From an uncultured Erysipelotrichaceae bacterium (GTDB lineage Bacteria; Bacillota_I; Bacilli_A; RF39; UBA660): DNA of 55,780 nucleotides. The notes beneath the pieces are model-generated. The model was not told the origin of the DNA. It searched no databases and saw nothing but the letters and a program-made list of their open reading frames with translations. The stretch lies in the NCBI GenBank assembly GCA_902767245.1, contig CACXGO010000008.1, forward strand, positions 1-55,780. The letters run 5' to 3'. This document shows positions 18,368-27,078 of this stretch, piece after piece. The position numbers and the translations under genes are program-made. Positions within the stretch are counted from its first letter, which is position 1. Each line of letters starts with the position of its first letter.

Positions 18368-19368
18368 TAAAATAACCCTCCCTGATGATTAATACCTAAA
18401 TGTTCATAAGCTTTTTCAGTTACAATTCTACCTCTTGGTGTCCTTTTAATAAAACCATTTTGAAGTAAATATGGCTCATAAACATCTTCAATCGTTGATT
18501 GTTCTTCACCTATTGATGAAGCGATTGCTTCAATACCAACAGGACCTCCATTAAATTTTTCAATTATAGCTTTAAGTAAATTATAATCAGTTGCATCTAA
18601 ACCTAATTTATCAACCTTTAATTTATCTAAAGCTAGTGTTGCTACTTCTAAATCAATGGAACCATTACCTAAGACTAAGGCAAAATCACGAATTCGCTTA
18701 AACAAACGATTAGCAATTCTTGGTGTTCCTCTGCTTCTTTTTGCAAGTTCAATTGCAGCTTCATCTTCAATTGGACTTTCTAAAACACGACTTGTTCTTT
18801 TCACAATATCAGTTAATTCTTCAACTGTATAATAGTTTAATTTGAAAATAATTCCAAAACGATCTCTTAAAGGTCCAGTCAAATCTCCTGCTCTTGTTGT
18901 TGCACCAACAAGAGTAAAAGGGGGTAAATCAATTTGTATACTACGACTACTATTTTCAGAACCAATTACAATATCTATTTTATAATCTTCCATTGCCGAA
19001 TAAAGAATTTCTTCAATAAATTTTGGAATACGATGAATTTCATCAATAAATAAAATATCGCCTGGTTCTAATGTTGATAAAACTGCTGCTAAATCACCAG
19101 ATTTTTCAATTGCCGGGCCACTAGTTGTTCTAATATTTGCTCCCATTTCATTAGCAATTATGTATGCAAGAGTAGTCTTTCCAAGCCCTGGAGGGCCATA
19201 TAAAAGAACATGATCAAGTGATTCATCACGCATTCTTGCTGCTTTCATGAAAATATCTAGATTTTCTTTGACTTCACTTTGACCAATATATTCATTTAAT
19301 AAACTTGGACGAATGCTTTCTTCAAAAACATCTTCATTTTCTTTGTTAGCATCTAATATTCTTTCCAT
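18367..19368 (-). CDS. ruvB: Holliday junction branch-migration helicase RuvB
   Basis: AAA+ motor of the RuvABC resolvasome, 333 residues. It begins with the conserved [11 protein letters not shown] region, then Walker [12 protein letters not shown] (about residues 58-68), Walker B LFIDEIHR, sensor 1 VGATTRAG and the arginine-finger segment GPLRDRFG. The C-terminal winged-helix domain contains RTPRGRIVT. It lies eight bases after ruvA. Confidence 0.97.
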   Translation of the reverse strand: MERILDANKENEDVFEESIRPSLLNEYIGQSEVKENLDIFMKAARMRDESLDHVLLYGPPGLGKTTLAYIIANEMGANIRTTSGPAIEKSGDLAAVLSTLEPGDILFIDEIHRIPKFIEEILYSAMEDYKIDIVIGSENSSRSIQIDLPPFTLVGATTRAGDLTGPLRDRFGIIFKLNYYTVEELTDIVKRTSRVLESPIEDEAAIELAKRSRGTPRIANRLFKRIRDFALVLGNGSIDLEVATLALDKLKVDKLGLDATDYNLLKAIIEKFNGGPVGIEAIASSIGEEQSTIEDVYEPYLLQNGFIKRTPRGRIVTEKAYEHLGINHQGGLF

Positions 19369-19376
19369 ATGTCCTC

Positions 19377-19931
19377 CTACTTAGTTAATAATAATTTCAA
19401 AGCTTCTTTAATTTGATTTTCAATTTTATCATTTTTTACTTTTGGTATTACCTTATTGATATCTGCTGGTTTATAACCTAAAGCTTTTAGTGCTTCAAAC
19501 AATTCTTCATTTTGTTCCTTATTATTAGATACCTCATTACTTACTAATTTTCCTTTTAAATCTAAAATAATTTGACGTGCAACTTTATCTCCTATTTTAG
19601 GAAACTTTTTTAAATAAAGAATATTTTCCCTTTCAATAGCATCAATTATACCACTTACACCACCAGTTGCAAACATTGGAAGTGCCATTTTGCAACCCAA
19701 ACCTTTTACTTCAATTAATCTTAAAAATAAATCTCTTTCTTCTCTTGTCTTAAAACCATAAATAGAATTTTCATCTTCACGAACTAAATTGTAAACATAA
19801 ACTTTTACTTCCTCATTTTCATTAAAACTATATGGATTTGCGGTGTAAATCAAATAACCTACTCCATTTACATCAAGTGCAATATAATTACTTTCTATTT
19901 CTGTTACAATTCCTTTTAAATATGTATACAT
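19377..19931 (-). CDS. ruvA: Holliday junction DNA-binding protein RuvA
   Basis: A tetramer that holds the Holliday junction and recruits RuvB. The 184-residue protein starts MYTYLKGIV, has the OB-type domain with VGYLIYT, the HhH motifs VKGLGCKMA and [17 protein letters not shown], and the C-terminal RuvB-binding domain [20 protein letters not shown] precedes the ATG. Confidence 0.96.
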   Translation of the reverse strand: MYTYLKGIVTEIESNYIALDVNGVGYLIYTANPYSFNENEEVKVYVYNLVREDENSIYGFKTREERDLFLRLIEVKGLGCKMALPMFATGGVSGIIDAIERENILYLKKFPKIGDKVARQIILDLKGKLVSNEVSNNKEQNEELFEALKALGYKPADINKVIPKVKNDKIENQIKEALKLLLTK

Positions 19932-19941
19932 TTTATCACCT

Positions 19942-20259
19942 CTAATAATTTGTTGGGTTCTGCATGAGTTTTAATATTCCATCAAAATTATCATCTTCTG
20001 CTATTATGTTTTTATGAATTTCATGACATTTTTCACATCTATAAATAATTTTATATGTATCTTTAAATTTTTCAATAGCAATTGGTTTTAATAACCCACG
20101 GCATCCATTTTTGCGATCGCCCGGAAAAACATCAACATGCTTTGAATATAAACATTTATTACAATGATCCCTTGCAGTTTTTTTTAATGGTTTTACTTCA
20201 GCTAAACAGTTTTCACATAAAAAACTTTCATCAACCATTTTAAAATGTTTTGTTTCCAT
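19942..20259 (-). CDS. RNHCP-domain zinc-binding protein
   Basis: A 105-residue protein. METKHFKMVDESFLCENC is followed by RDHCNKCLYSKHVDVFPGDR, which matches the RNHCP domain. Three Cys pairs (CENC, CNKC, CEKC) suggest zinc binding. The function of this family is not established. The start at 20259 is preferred because GGTGA lies five bases upstream and the family begins here; a frame from 20271 is also open. It is the first gene of the ruvA-ruvB-unknown-queA-miaA cluster. Confidence 0.8.
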   Translation of the reverse strand: METKHFKMVDESFLCENCLAEVKPLKKTARDHCNKCLYSKHVDVFPGDRKNGCRGLLKPIAIEKFKDTYKIIYRCEKCHEIHKNIIAEDDNFDGILKLMQNPTNY

Positions 20260-20305
20260 CAATTTCACCATTTATATCTTAACATTTTTTTATATATTTT
20301 ACAAA

Positions 20306-20329
20306 CAAAAAGCAGAAACAAGTTCTGCT
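20306..20329 (-). terminator. Terminator of the Tad operon
   Basis: Minus strand AGCAGAA, five-base loop, TTCTGCT, then T5. The stem overlaps the tadC stop codon. Confidence 0.85.
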
Positions 20330-21023
20330 AATTAGTTAGAAATTGAATTAAATATGGTCCAAGAATAATAAGCAAAATAAGTGGTAAAACAAACAAAACA
20401 GAAATAATGCTTATTTTATTTGGTATTTTGTTAATCTGACCTTTAATTTCAAGTATTTCTTTTTCTCTTAAAAAATCAATTTGATTATACATAGTTTGCA
20501 AAATATTGCTACCAAATACTTCAGTTTGGGTAATATTTAAAATTATATTATTGATAGTTTCAGAAGGAATACGCATTTTCATATCTTCTAATGCTTCCAT
20601 TAATGATTTACCTAGTTTCACTTCAATTAAAGTTCTTTTAAATTCATCAGAAAGTTCCGAGTGAACATTACTAACCGCAATCTCAATTGAATTTTCAAGA
20701 TTTCTTCCTGACTCTAATGTAAGAGTTAAAATTTCAAAAAAATCCAAAGCTTCACGATTAAGTTTCATACTTCTTTTTTGAATAGGTATTTCTAAGAACA
20801 AATAGTAAAACAAATAATACCAAACTATTCCTGCAATTGGTCCAAATATATAACCTAATTTTGTTTGATATAACACTAATATTGCAATAATACCAGTTGA
20901 AATAAAACGTGCATTTAGAAATGACATTGTGTCCCATTTTGTTGATCCAAGTTGTTTAATTTTTAAATTTGTATTTTTTATTGAATTATCATTATAAATT
21001 TTTCGTATAAATCCATTTTTCAT
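20328..21023 (-). CDS. Tad pilus assembly membrane protein TadC-like
   Basis: Type II secretion F-domain (T2SSF) protein of 231 residues forming the platform of the Tad/Flp (type IVc) pilus machine. There are two N-terminal membrane helices (about 35-80), then a cytoplasmic T2SSF helix bundle (LTLTLESGRNLENSIEIAV, GKSLMEALEDMKMRIP), and a C-terminal helix ending ILGPYLIQFLTN. It overlaps the tadB-like gene by four bases. Confidence 0.85.
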   Translation of the reverse strand: MKNGFIRKIYNDNSIKNTNLKIKQLGSTKWDTMSFLNARFISTGIIAILVLYQTKLGYIFGPIAGIVWYYLFYYLFLEIPIQKRSMKLNREALDFFEILTLTLESGRNLENSIEIAVSNVHSELSDEFKRTLIEVKLGKSLMEALEDMKMRIPSETINNIILNITQTEVFGSNILQTMYNQIDFLREKEILEIKGQINKIPNKISIISVLFVLPLILLIILGPYLIQFLTN

Positions 21024-22525
21024 ATTTTCACCTTCATTATTTTAATAACAAATATAATATAAACAACATAGATTACTATCATAACTCCAAGTAAGATTAG
21101 ACCTAAACTTGTTGTAAAAAATGGAACAAAGTAAGTTGAATCTAATACCGTTATAAAAACTGCAAACAAAATTGGAACAGCAAATAAGATATAAGAAATA
21201 ACTCTTGATGATCCTGTTAGTGACTTAAGCTCTAACTTCAATTTTTTCTTATTAAATAGTGTATTTTCTATCGAAGTGAATACTTTTATGATGTTTCCAC
21301 CTGTTTTATTTAAAATTGTTATTGATGCAGTCAAATAACTAACTTCTTCAAGTGGCAATCTTTCTTCAAGTCGTTTAAATGCATCTTCTATAGATAAACC
21401 TAAATTAATTTCCATATATAATTTTTTAAATTGTTCTGAAATTGGTCCATCTAATTCAGTCGTGACAAGTTCGATTGCTTGAGTTATACTACGACCAGAT
21501 TTAAAAGCATTATTCATTATCATTATTGCTTGTAATAAATCATTTTCAATTTTTGATTTATATCTTTTATAAGATATAGCATAAACAATATCTGGGACAA
21601 AAAATCCTGCTAAAAGTGGTAACCCTATTTCATAAATTCTTAATAATTGATATTGTAATGTTTTAGAAAATGCGGCTATAAATACAAATAAGAATGCCAT
21701 TACAATTTTGCTTGCAACAAAATCTAGACCATCTTTATAAACACGATTAACAATATAAACATATTTATCATATTTTTTAGAATATTTTTTTAATGTTACA
21801 AATCCAGATATTACATTACGAACTTTTGTTAAAAAACGATAATAAAGTTTTAATACTTTCCCAAATAAAGACTCTGATTTATCATATATTGGATCTATTG
21901 CAAACTTTGAAATTCTTTTTTCAATTCTAATACTTTTACGAAGACGAAAAATAAGTAAAATTATTACAAATAGTATAAAAATTATAACTGATTGAACAAT
22001 CAATAAGCTAGAAGTTGTTCCTCTTGTAACATTAACATTAACTGTTTTAGCTGTGATATTGCCTGCTTCATCGCTAACACTATAAACAAGCCTCTTTAAA
22101 CCAAGAGTCGTAAAATCTAAATCTTTGGCATTCGTTTTTAATTTTCCTGTTAAATCTCCATCTTGTTTATCATGAGCTTTAACCCCACCCATAATATCAT
22201 AACTAGCACCCTGTTGCATTGTTACAAGTATGTCATCAACTTCAATAACTGGAGCATCTTTATCTATTTTATATATTCCACTTCTAGTTTCTTTTTGTTC
22301 ACCATTAATAAACTCATAAACTATAATTTCGTATTCACCAGTTTCTGAAAGTGTTATATATGATGACTCATTATTAGCAATTTTCTGATTTTTATATGAT
22401 TTATAATCTTTATTTATTACATAAAAATAAGAAGAGGTTTCGGAACCTGGTTTAATAACTAAATCAATATTATGGTTTACTGGACTAGTTTGTTCAAAAA
22501 TACTAAATATGTTACCAGATTCCAT
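21020..22525 (-). CDS. TadB-like platform protein with N-terminal Ig-like extension
   Basis: A 501-residue protein, much longer than ordinary TadB (about 300). Residues 1-95 look like a beta-sandwich (SYITLSETGEYEIIVYEF...SGIYKIDKDAP). Residues 96-170 match the DUF5011/bacterial Ig-like pattern (VKAHDKQDGDLTGKLK, then VYSVSDEAGNITAKTVNVNV). A membrane helix (about 175-193) is followed by basic residues (RLRKSIRIEKR), so the extension should face outward. The rest is a T2SSF TadB body with the GRSITQAIEL helix and three C-terminal membrane segments. The ATG follows AGGAGGTAAACAA, so the extension is genuinely encoded. Confidence 0.85.
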   Translation of the reverse strand: MESGNIFSIFEQTSPVNHNIDLVIKPGSETSSYFYVINKDYKSYKNQKIANNESSYITLSETGEYEIIVYEFINGEQKETRSGIYKIDKDAPVIEVDDILVTMQQGASYDIMGGVKAHDKQDGDLTGKLKTNAKDLDFTTLGLKRLVYSVSDEAGNITAKTVNVNVTRGTTSSLLIVQSVIIFILFVIILLIFRLRKSIRIEKRISKFAIDPIYDKSESLFGKVLKLYYRFLTKVRNVISGFVTLKKYSKKYDKYVYIVNRVYKDGLDFVASKIVMAFLFVFIAAFSKTLQYQLLRIYEIGLPLLAGFFVPDIVYAISYKRYKSKIENDLLQAIMIMNNAFKSGRSITQAIELVTTELDGPISEQFKKLYMEINLGLSIEDAFKRLEERLPLEEVSYLTASITILNKTGGNIIKVFTSIENTLFNKKKLKLELKSLTGSSRVISYILFAVPILFAVFITVLDSTYFVPFFTTSLGLILLGVMIVIYVVYIIFVIKIMKVKI

Positions 22526-22537
22526 TTTGTTTACCTC

Positions 22538-23854
22538 CTATCTAAAAATATCATCTAAATCATTAATTCCACGAGCTTTTAAGCTCTTATAAATATTTGG
22601 AATATATTTATGTTTTATAAACTCTCCTTCAATTTCACCATTTGGTAAAACCCCTGTTTGTTTATATGAAAAAATCTCTTTTGTTTCAATTATGTCATTA
22701 TTAAATCCTGTTATTTCACTGATATTTACAACTTTTCTTCGCCCATCGGCCATTCTTTCAATATGAACAACTAAATGAATAGCTTTTTCAATATATTCAC
22801 GAATAGCTTTTACTGGTATTTCCATGCCAGTCATTAAAATCATTGATTCTAAACGATTTAAAGCATCACTTGGTGAATTTGCATGCATTGTTGTTAAACT
22901 ACCTGTATGACCTGTATTCATCGCTTGAAGCATATCAAATGCTTCCTTACCACGGACTTCACCAACAATGATACGATCTGGACGCATACGTAATGAATTA
23001 ATAACTAAATCACGAATTGTAATTTCACCAGTACCCTCATAATTCGTAAGTCTTGTTTCTAAAGATATTACATGACTCTGCTTAAGTCTAAGTTCAGCAG
23101 CATCTTCAATTGTAATAATACGTTCACGTTCACTTATAAATGATGATAAAACATTTAATAGAGTTGTTTTTCCACCACCAGTACCACCACTTATAATAAC
23201 GTTGAATTTTTCACGAACACATGCTTCTAAAAATCTCGCCATTTCACTTGTTAAGGTACCATTTCGAAGTAAATCACCAATATCTGCAAGTTCTTCTTTA
23301 AATTTTCTAATCGTTAAAACTGGTCCTTTGATCGACAATGGTGGAATTACTGCATTCAAACGAGAGCCATCTTTAAGTCTAGCGTCAACCATTGGATTAG
23401 TAGTATCAATTGTACGACCTAATGGTTGAATCATTCTTTGGATTGTCCTCACAATGTGTTCATCATTTATGAAAGATATAGTGTGATCACGAATAATGCG
23501 TCCATCAATTTCAACATATATTTCACTAGGCGCGTTTACCATTATTTCAGTAATTGATTTATCTTCAAGTAAATCTGTAATTGGTCCATAACCATTTATT
23601 TCATTATCAATTAAATTATAAATGTAACTTCTTTCAATGTTTGATAAATCATATCCTACTAGTGTTTTATCTATTTCGTTACGAACAAACTCTTTTGTTG
23701 TATTACCAGTCAAATTATTATCTATCAAATGTTCGATGATTTTACTTCTTAATTCATCTAACAATTCTTTATTTTGAAATGTTTCATAATCACTGATAAA
23801 ATTTTCAATTTTTTCACTTTTAAGACCAAATTCATCTAAAAGTTTACTTGCCAT
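22538..23854 (-). CDS. Tad pilus ATPase TadA/CpaF
   Basis: Secretion ATPase of the VirB11/CpaF family, 438 residues, powering Tad pilus assembly and retraction. The N-terminal domain carries [15 protein letters not shown] and [12 protein letters not shown]. Walker A is [12 protein letters not shown] (about residue 218). The Walker B and His-box region is [16 protein letters not shown]...[12 protein letters not shown]. The ATG at 23854 is preceded by TAGGTGAG and lies inside the end of the upstream gene (11-base overlap). Confidence 0.95.
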   Translation of the reverse strand: MASKLLDEFGLKSEKIENFISDYETFQNKELLDELRSKIIEHLIDNNLTGNTTKEFVRNEIDKTLVGYDLSNIERSYIYNLIDNEINGYGPITDLLEDKSITEIMVNAPSEIYVEIDGRIIRDHTISFINDEHIVRTIQRMIQPLGRTIDTTNPMVDARLKDGSRLNAVIPPLSIKGPVLTIRKFKEELADIGDLLRNGTLTSEMARFLEACVREKFNVIISGGTGGGKTTLLNVLSSFISERERIITIEDAAELRLKQSHVISLETRLTNYEGTGEITIRDLVINSLRMRPDRIIVGEVRGKEAFDMLQAMNTGHTGSLTTMHANSPSDALNRLESMILMTGMEIPVKAIREYIEKAIHLVVHIERMADGRRKVVNISEITGFNNDIIETKEIFSYKQTGVLPNGEIEGEFIKHKYIPNIYKSLKARGINDLDDIFR

Positions 23855-24617
23855 TTTTCTCACCTAAATTCAATATTTCTGAAACTATATCTTTATATAC
23901 TTTCATAGTTTTTTTATGTCTTCTTATAATCCCTTTATTTAAAGTTATAATATTTCCTTTGTAAACATAAGAGTTAATATTACTTAAATAAAATGACGAT
24001 GGTATTATATAATCAATATTATCCTTTATAACATTGCTTACATCTGATTTTGGTAATGCCTCTTTTAATCTATCTTTGGCATTATTTAAAATAATTCGAT
24101 AATTAGTTTTATCAATATCACTATAAATCGAAATCATCGTCTTAATACCTTTAATATCAACAATATCGTTTGTTATTACATAGTAGATTAAATCAGCATT
24201 ATCTAAAAATGTTAAATTGCTAGAATCCATGACATGATTTAAGTCAATTAAAACGACATCATAGTACATACTTGCTTTAGCTAATATAATATTTAAAAAT
24301 TTACTTTCAATTTTATTTGCATTTCTTGGATCATTAGAAGCAGGAAGAATATCAATATACTCATTATATTGCTTTACATAACTTCCTAATTGATCAAAAT
24401 GACTTGTTGACATATCATTAATTAATAAATATAAATCTTTATCAAATTCAATATCTAGAGATGTTGCAATCCCACCGTTATATAAATCACCATCTATTAC
24501 TAGAGTTTTCTTTTTTAATGATGCTAAAATTCCAGCTAAATTTAAAACTGTAGTAGTCTTTCCAACGCCACCTTTAACTGATGTAATTGCAACAATTTTC
24601 CCCTTTTTTATAGCCAT
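23844..24617 (-). CDS. MinD/CpaE-like ATPase (TadZ-type localization factor)
   Basis: A 257-residue ParA/MinD-family ATPase. The deviant Walker A is SVKGGVGKTTTV (about residues 14-25), followed by LVIDGDLYNGG and VVLIDLNHVMD. The N-terminal receiver-like domain of classical CpaE/TadZ is absent. In Tad loci this protein positions the pilus machine at the membrane or pole. It starts on the TGATG overlap with the preceding TadE-like gene, with AGAGGG upstream. Confidence 0.85.
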   Translation of the reverse strand: MAIKKGKIVAITSVKGGVGKTTTVLNLAGILASLKKKTLVIDGDLYNGGIATSLDIEFDKDLYLLINDMSTSHFDQLGSYVKQYNEYIDILPASNDPRNANKIESKFLNIILAKASMYYDVVLIDLNHVMDSSNLTFLDNADLIYYVITNDIVDIKGIKTMISIYSDIDKTNYRIILNNAKDRLKEALPKSDVSNVIKDNIDYIIPSSFYLSNINSYVYKGNIITLNKGIIRRHKKTMKVYKDIVSEILNLGEKNGK

Positions 24618-25000
24618 CAATTTCCCTCTTCTCTAATAAATGTTTTATTTTGAACATTATATTTCAAATTTATTTCAGCAGTATTTGAACCAATTCCAAA
24701 TATCGATGTAAAAATGCTTTTATACATCACTTCTAAATCTACTTTAATAATATTTTCATTATAATCTATTCTTAAATTCTTGTAATCCTTTATATTTTCT
24801 TTAATGTTTTTTTCTAATAAATCTATATTAATTTCATCATTGTTTTTAAAAACATATTGAATTGCTTCCTGTAAAGAATTCTCTGTTTTCTTTTTTATAA
24901 TTAAAGTATTTCCAATATCAATTACTAGACCTAAAAGAATAAGAATTAAAGGCAAAATAAGGACAAATACAACTAAAACTTGACCTTTTTTATTCATCAT
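24617..25000 (-). CDS. TadE/TadG-like pseudopilin
   Basis: A 127-residue protein with a short basic N-terminus and a hydrophobic helix (MMNKKGQVLVVFVLILPLIL). The rest is extracytoplasmic. The NKKGQ start is like prepilin-type TadE proteins. The Glu at position 5 after the glycine, present in its neighbour, is Val here. It overlaps the first TadE-like gene by 11 bases and shares one base with the ATPase gene. It ends in TGA. Confidence 0.75.
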   Translation of the reverse strand: MMNKKGQVLVVFVLILPLILILLGLVIDIGNTLIIKKKTENSLQEAIQYVFKNNDEINIDLLEKNIKENIKDYKNLRIDYNENIIKVDLEVMYKSIFTSIFGIGSNTAEINLKYNVQNKTFIREEGN

Positions 25001-25319
25001 AAAAAACTCTTTCCGTTTCTATTTTTTGATTTGAACTATAGATAAGTTTTAAAACTGGAGTTACAATTTTTACATTTTTACTAAGTTTAACAGTTACCTG
25101 GTTACTTTCATTTTCTAAATCAATTTTTAAATTGTTGTTTTTAAGGTAATTATTATAATTTTCATCTTTCAAATACATATTTACGACTGTATCTAAATCA
25201 GATTCTAATTTTAATTTTTGATAGTTAATTGAACCTAATTCAATTATTGTACAAACTATGATTATAAAAACAGGAAAAATTAAAACAAATTCAACTAATG
25301 CTTGACCTTTTTTGTTCAT
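24990..25319 (-). CDS. TadE-like pseudopilin
   Basis: A 109-residue protein starting MNKKGQALVEFVLIFPVFII, the canonical TadE pattern with Gly before the cleavage site and Glu at +5. The rest is a small soluble domain (about residues 35-109). It is the first gene of the Tad operon in this window. The ATG at 25319 follows AGGGGATG; a longer frame from 25331 lacks a site. No Flp major pilin or prepilin peptidase gene is seen in the window. Confidence 0.8.
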   Translation of the reverse strand: MNKKGQALVEFVLIFPVFIIIVCTIIELGSINYQKLKLESDLDTVVNMYLKDENYNNYLKNNNLKIDLENESNQVTVKLSKNVKIVTPVLKLIYSSNQKIETERVFYDE

Positions 25320-25353
25320 TTTTTTGCACATCCCCTATCATATAAAATTATAA

Positions 25354-25384
25354 CAAAAAAACATGTTTTTAACAACATGTTTTT
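25354..25384. terminator. Terminator between the fmt-side gene and the Tad operon
   Basis: AAAACATGTT-TTTAAC-AACATGTTTT with an A-run on the low side, so it ends minus-strand transcription from the gene stopping at 25453. It is symmetric, and a T-run also follows on the plus strand. Confidence 0.8.
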
Positions 25385-25452
25385 ATTATTTTCTAATTCA
25401 GAAATTGAAATGTTTAGTAATTGAAGTATTTCCTAATTCTTTTTTTACAATA

Positions 25453-26100
25453 CTAGTTTTGTGGCTCAAGTTCACCATTATAAAATTCATAATTTGTATT
25501 TATTTCAGATATATTTTCAAAATTTGTATATTTAATTGTTAAATCAAGATTGGTAAACACAATTTTTTCAATTTTTTCATTGTTTATAAATAATGAGTAA
25601 TTTGTTATTTCTTTATTATCTACATCTTCAAAAATGTTAAATATTTCCAGTAATTGTGATGTGTTAATATTGTAATTTTCCTCTTTTAAACCATCAGTAT
25701 AAGTAGTAGTTTTAACTAAAAAACTTATTTTTTTAATTTCATCAAGATTATTTAGATAATCAAAATTATATTTAAGAGGATTTTCAGCTCCAACAAATTT
25801 CTCATTTTCTAAACGATAACATTTATCATTAATATAATAGTAGTCAAGATCTAAAATTTTAAATTCTACAACATCATTATACTTTTTTACATTTACTGTA
25901 TCTTCACTCGTTATATATTCATATTCATAACTATTATAAACTGTTTTTTCAACTTTTTGAGGTACATTATCTGGTAATATTATTTTTTCATTACGTTTAC
26001 CATAAACAGTAAAAATATAAGCAAAAAGTATAATATAAAATATTATAAAGATTATACCTCGTGTCTTTCCATTTCCCCATATATTCTTAATTTCATTCAT
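25453..26100 (-). CDS. Membrane-anchored hypothetical protein
   Basis: A 215-residue protein with one helix (about residues 15-33, GIIFIIFYIILFAYIFTVY) and a polar, Tyr/Asn-rich extracytoplasmic domain that ends GELEPQN. No motif was recognised. It follows fmt by two bases, so it is likely co-transcribed with fmt and priA, and a terminator lies downstream. Confidence 0.7.
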   Translation of the reverse strand: MNEIKNIWGNGKTRGIIFIIFYIILFAYIFTVYGKRNEKIILPDNVPQKVEKTVYNSYEYEYITSEDTVNVKKYNDVVEFKILDLDYYYINDKCYRLENEKFVGAENPLKYNFDYLNNLDEIKKISFLVKTTTYTDGLKEENYNINTSQLLEIFNIFEDVDNKEITNYSLFINNEKIEKIVFTNLDLTIKYTNFENISEINTNYEFYNGELEPQN

Positions 26101-26102
26101 AT

Positions 26103-27044
26103 TTACACCAACTTTTTATTAATTAATTCTTCTTTGTTTTTTAAACCATTTAAATATGCACTTGCTTCCATTTTAGCTTTACCTTCTGGTTGAATAACAT
26201 TTAAAATGATTTCGCCATCTAAACAATTAACAACTATGCCTTCTTTATTATAGTTAACAATCGTACCCGGTTCTTTACTGCTTTTTGTTTCGTTTCCAAT
26301 TATTACTTTCCAAACTTTTATAATGTGATCATCTAGTGTTGTATAAGCACCCGGCCATGAATATAAACCACGAACTTGATTAAAAATCTCTTGACGAGTT
26401 TTTCCAAAATTAATTTTTTCATCTTCACGCTTTATATTAAAACCATATGTTGCTTTATCATTATCTTGACTTATTCGACTATTAGTTCCATCAAAAATAC
26501 TTGGAAGTGTTTTCATTAATAATGATGCACCTATTAGACTTAAACGATTATGCAAGCTTTCAGTTGTATCATCAATACTAATTATAGTTTCTTCTTGACT
26601 TATGATGTCACCTTCATCCATTTTTTCATTCATGTACATTATAGTTACTCCTGTTTTTTCATAACCATCAATAATTGCGTGATGAATTGGAGCACCACCC
26701 CTCAAATTAGGAAGAAGTGAAGCGTGAACATTAATACATCCATATTTCGGACATTCCAAGATTTCTTTAGGAATTATTTGACCATAAGCACAAGTAATAA
26801 TAATATCTGGATTTAAAGCAATAATGTTTTCAAATTCTTTTCTTATTTTGACCGGTTGAAAAACAGGAATATTACTACTTATAGCAACTTTTTTTATTGG
26901 TGAAAATGTTAACACATTTTTTCTTCCAACAATTTTATCAGGTTGCGTTACAACCGCAATAACATTTGTGTTTTCAATCAAAGCCTCTAAAACAGGAACA
27001 CTAAAATCAGGAGTTCCCATAAATATTACTTTTTTATCTTTCAA
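26103..27044 (-). CDS. fmt: Methionyl-tRNA formyltransferase
   Basis: Formylates the initiator Met-tRNA using 10-formyl-THF. The 313-residue protein shows IFMGTPDFSVPVLEAL, QPDKIVGRKNVL, and the catalytic region VHASLLPNLRGGAPIHHAIIDG followed by TGVTIMYMNEKMDEGDII. The C-terminal domain carries GLYSWPGAYT. The start is TTG at 27044, with CAGGTGAT upstream. It sits between priA and a membrane unknown; def is not in the window. Confidence 0.96.
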   Translation of the reverse strand: MKDKKVIFMGTPDFSVPVLEALIENTNVIAVVTQPDKIVGRKNVLTFSPIKKVAISSNIPVFQPVKIRKEFENIIALNPDIIITCAYGQIIPKEILECPKYGCINVHASLLPNLRGGAPIHHAIIDGYEKTGVTIMYMNEKMDEGDIISQEETIISIDDTTESLHNRLSLIGASLLMKTLPSIFDGTNSRISQDNDKATYGFNIKREDEKINFGKTRQEIFNQVRGLYSWPGAYTTLDDHIIKVWKVIIGNETKSSKEPGTIVNYNKEGIVVNCLDGEIILNVIQPEGKAKMEASAYLNGLKNKEELINKKLV

Positions 27045-27078
27045 TTTTTATCACCTGCTTTTATTTTAACATAAAAAC

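Noticed and set aside
24617-24619. TGA read as tryptophan (Mycoplasma-type code)
   Set aside because: TGA ends queA, gatB, a TadE-like gene and the YihY gene at sensible family lengths, while TGG encodes Trp throughout.
25385-25452. Second hairpin or small gene downstream of the membrane unknown
   Set aside because: Short imperfect repeats (AATTGAA) occur but do not form a convincing stem or coding frame.
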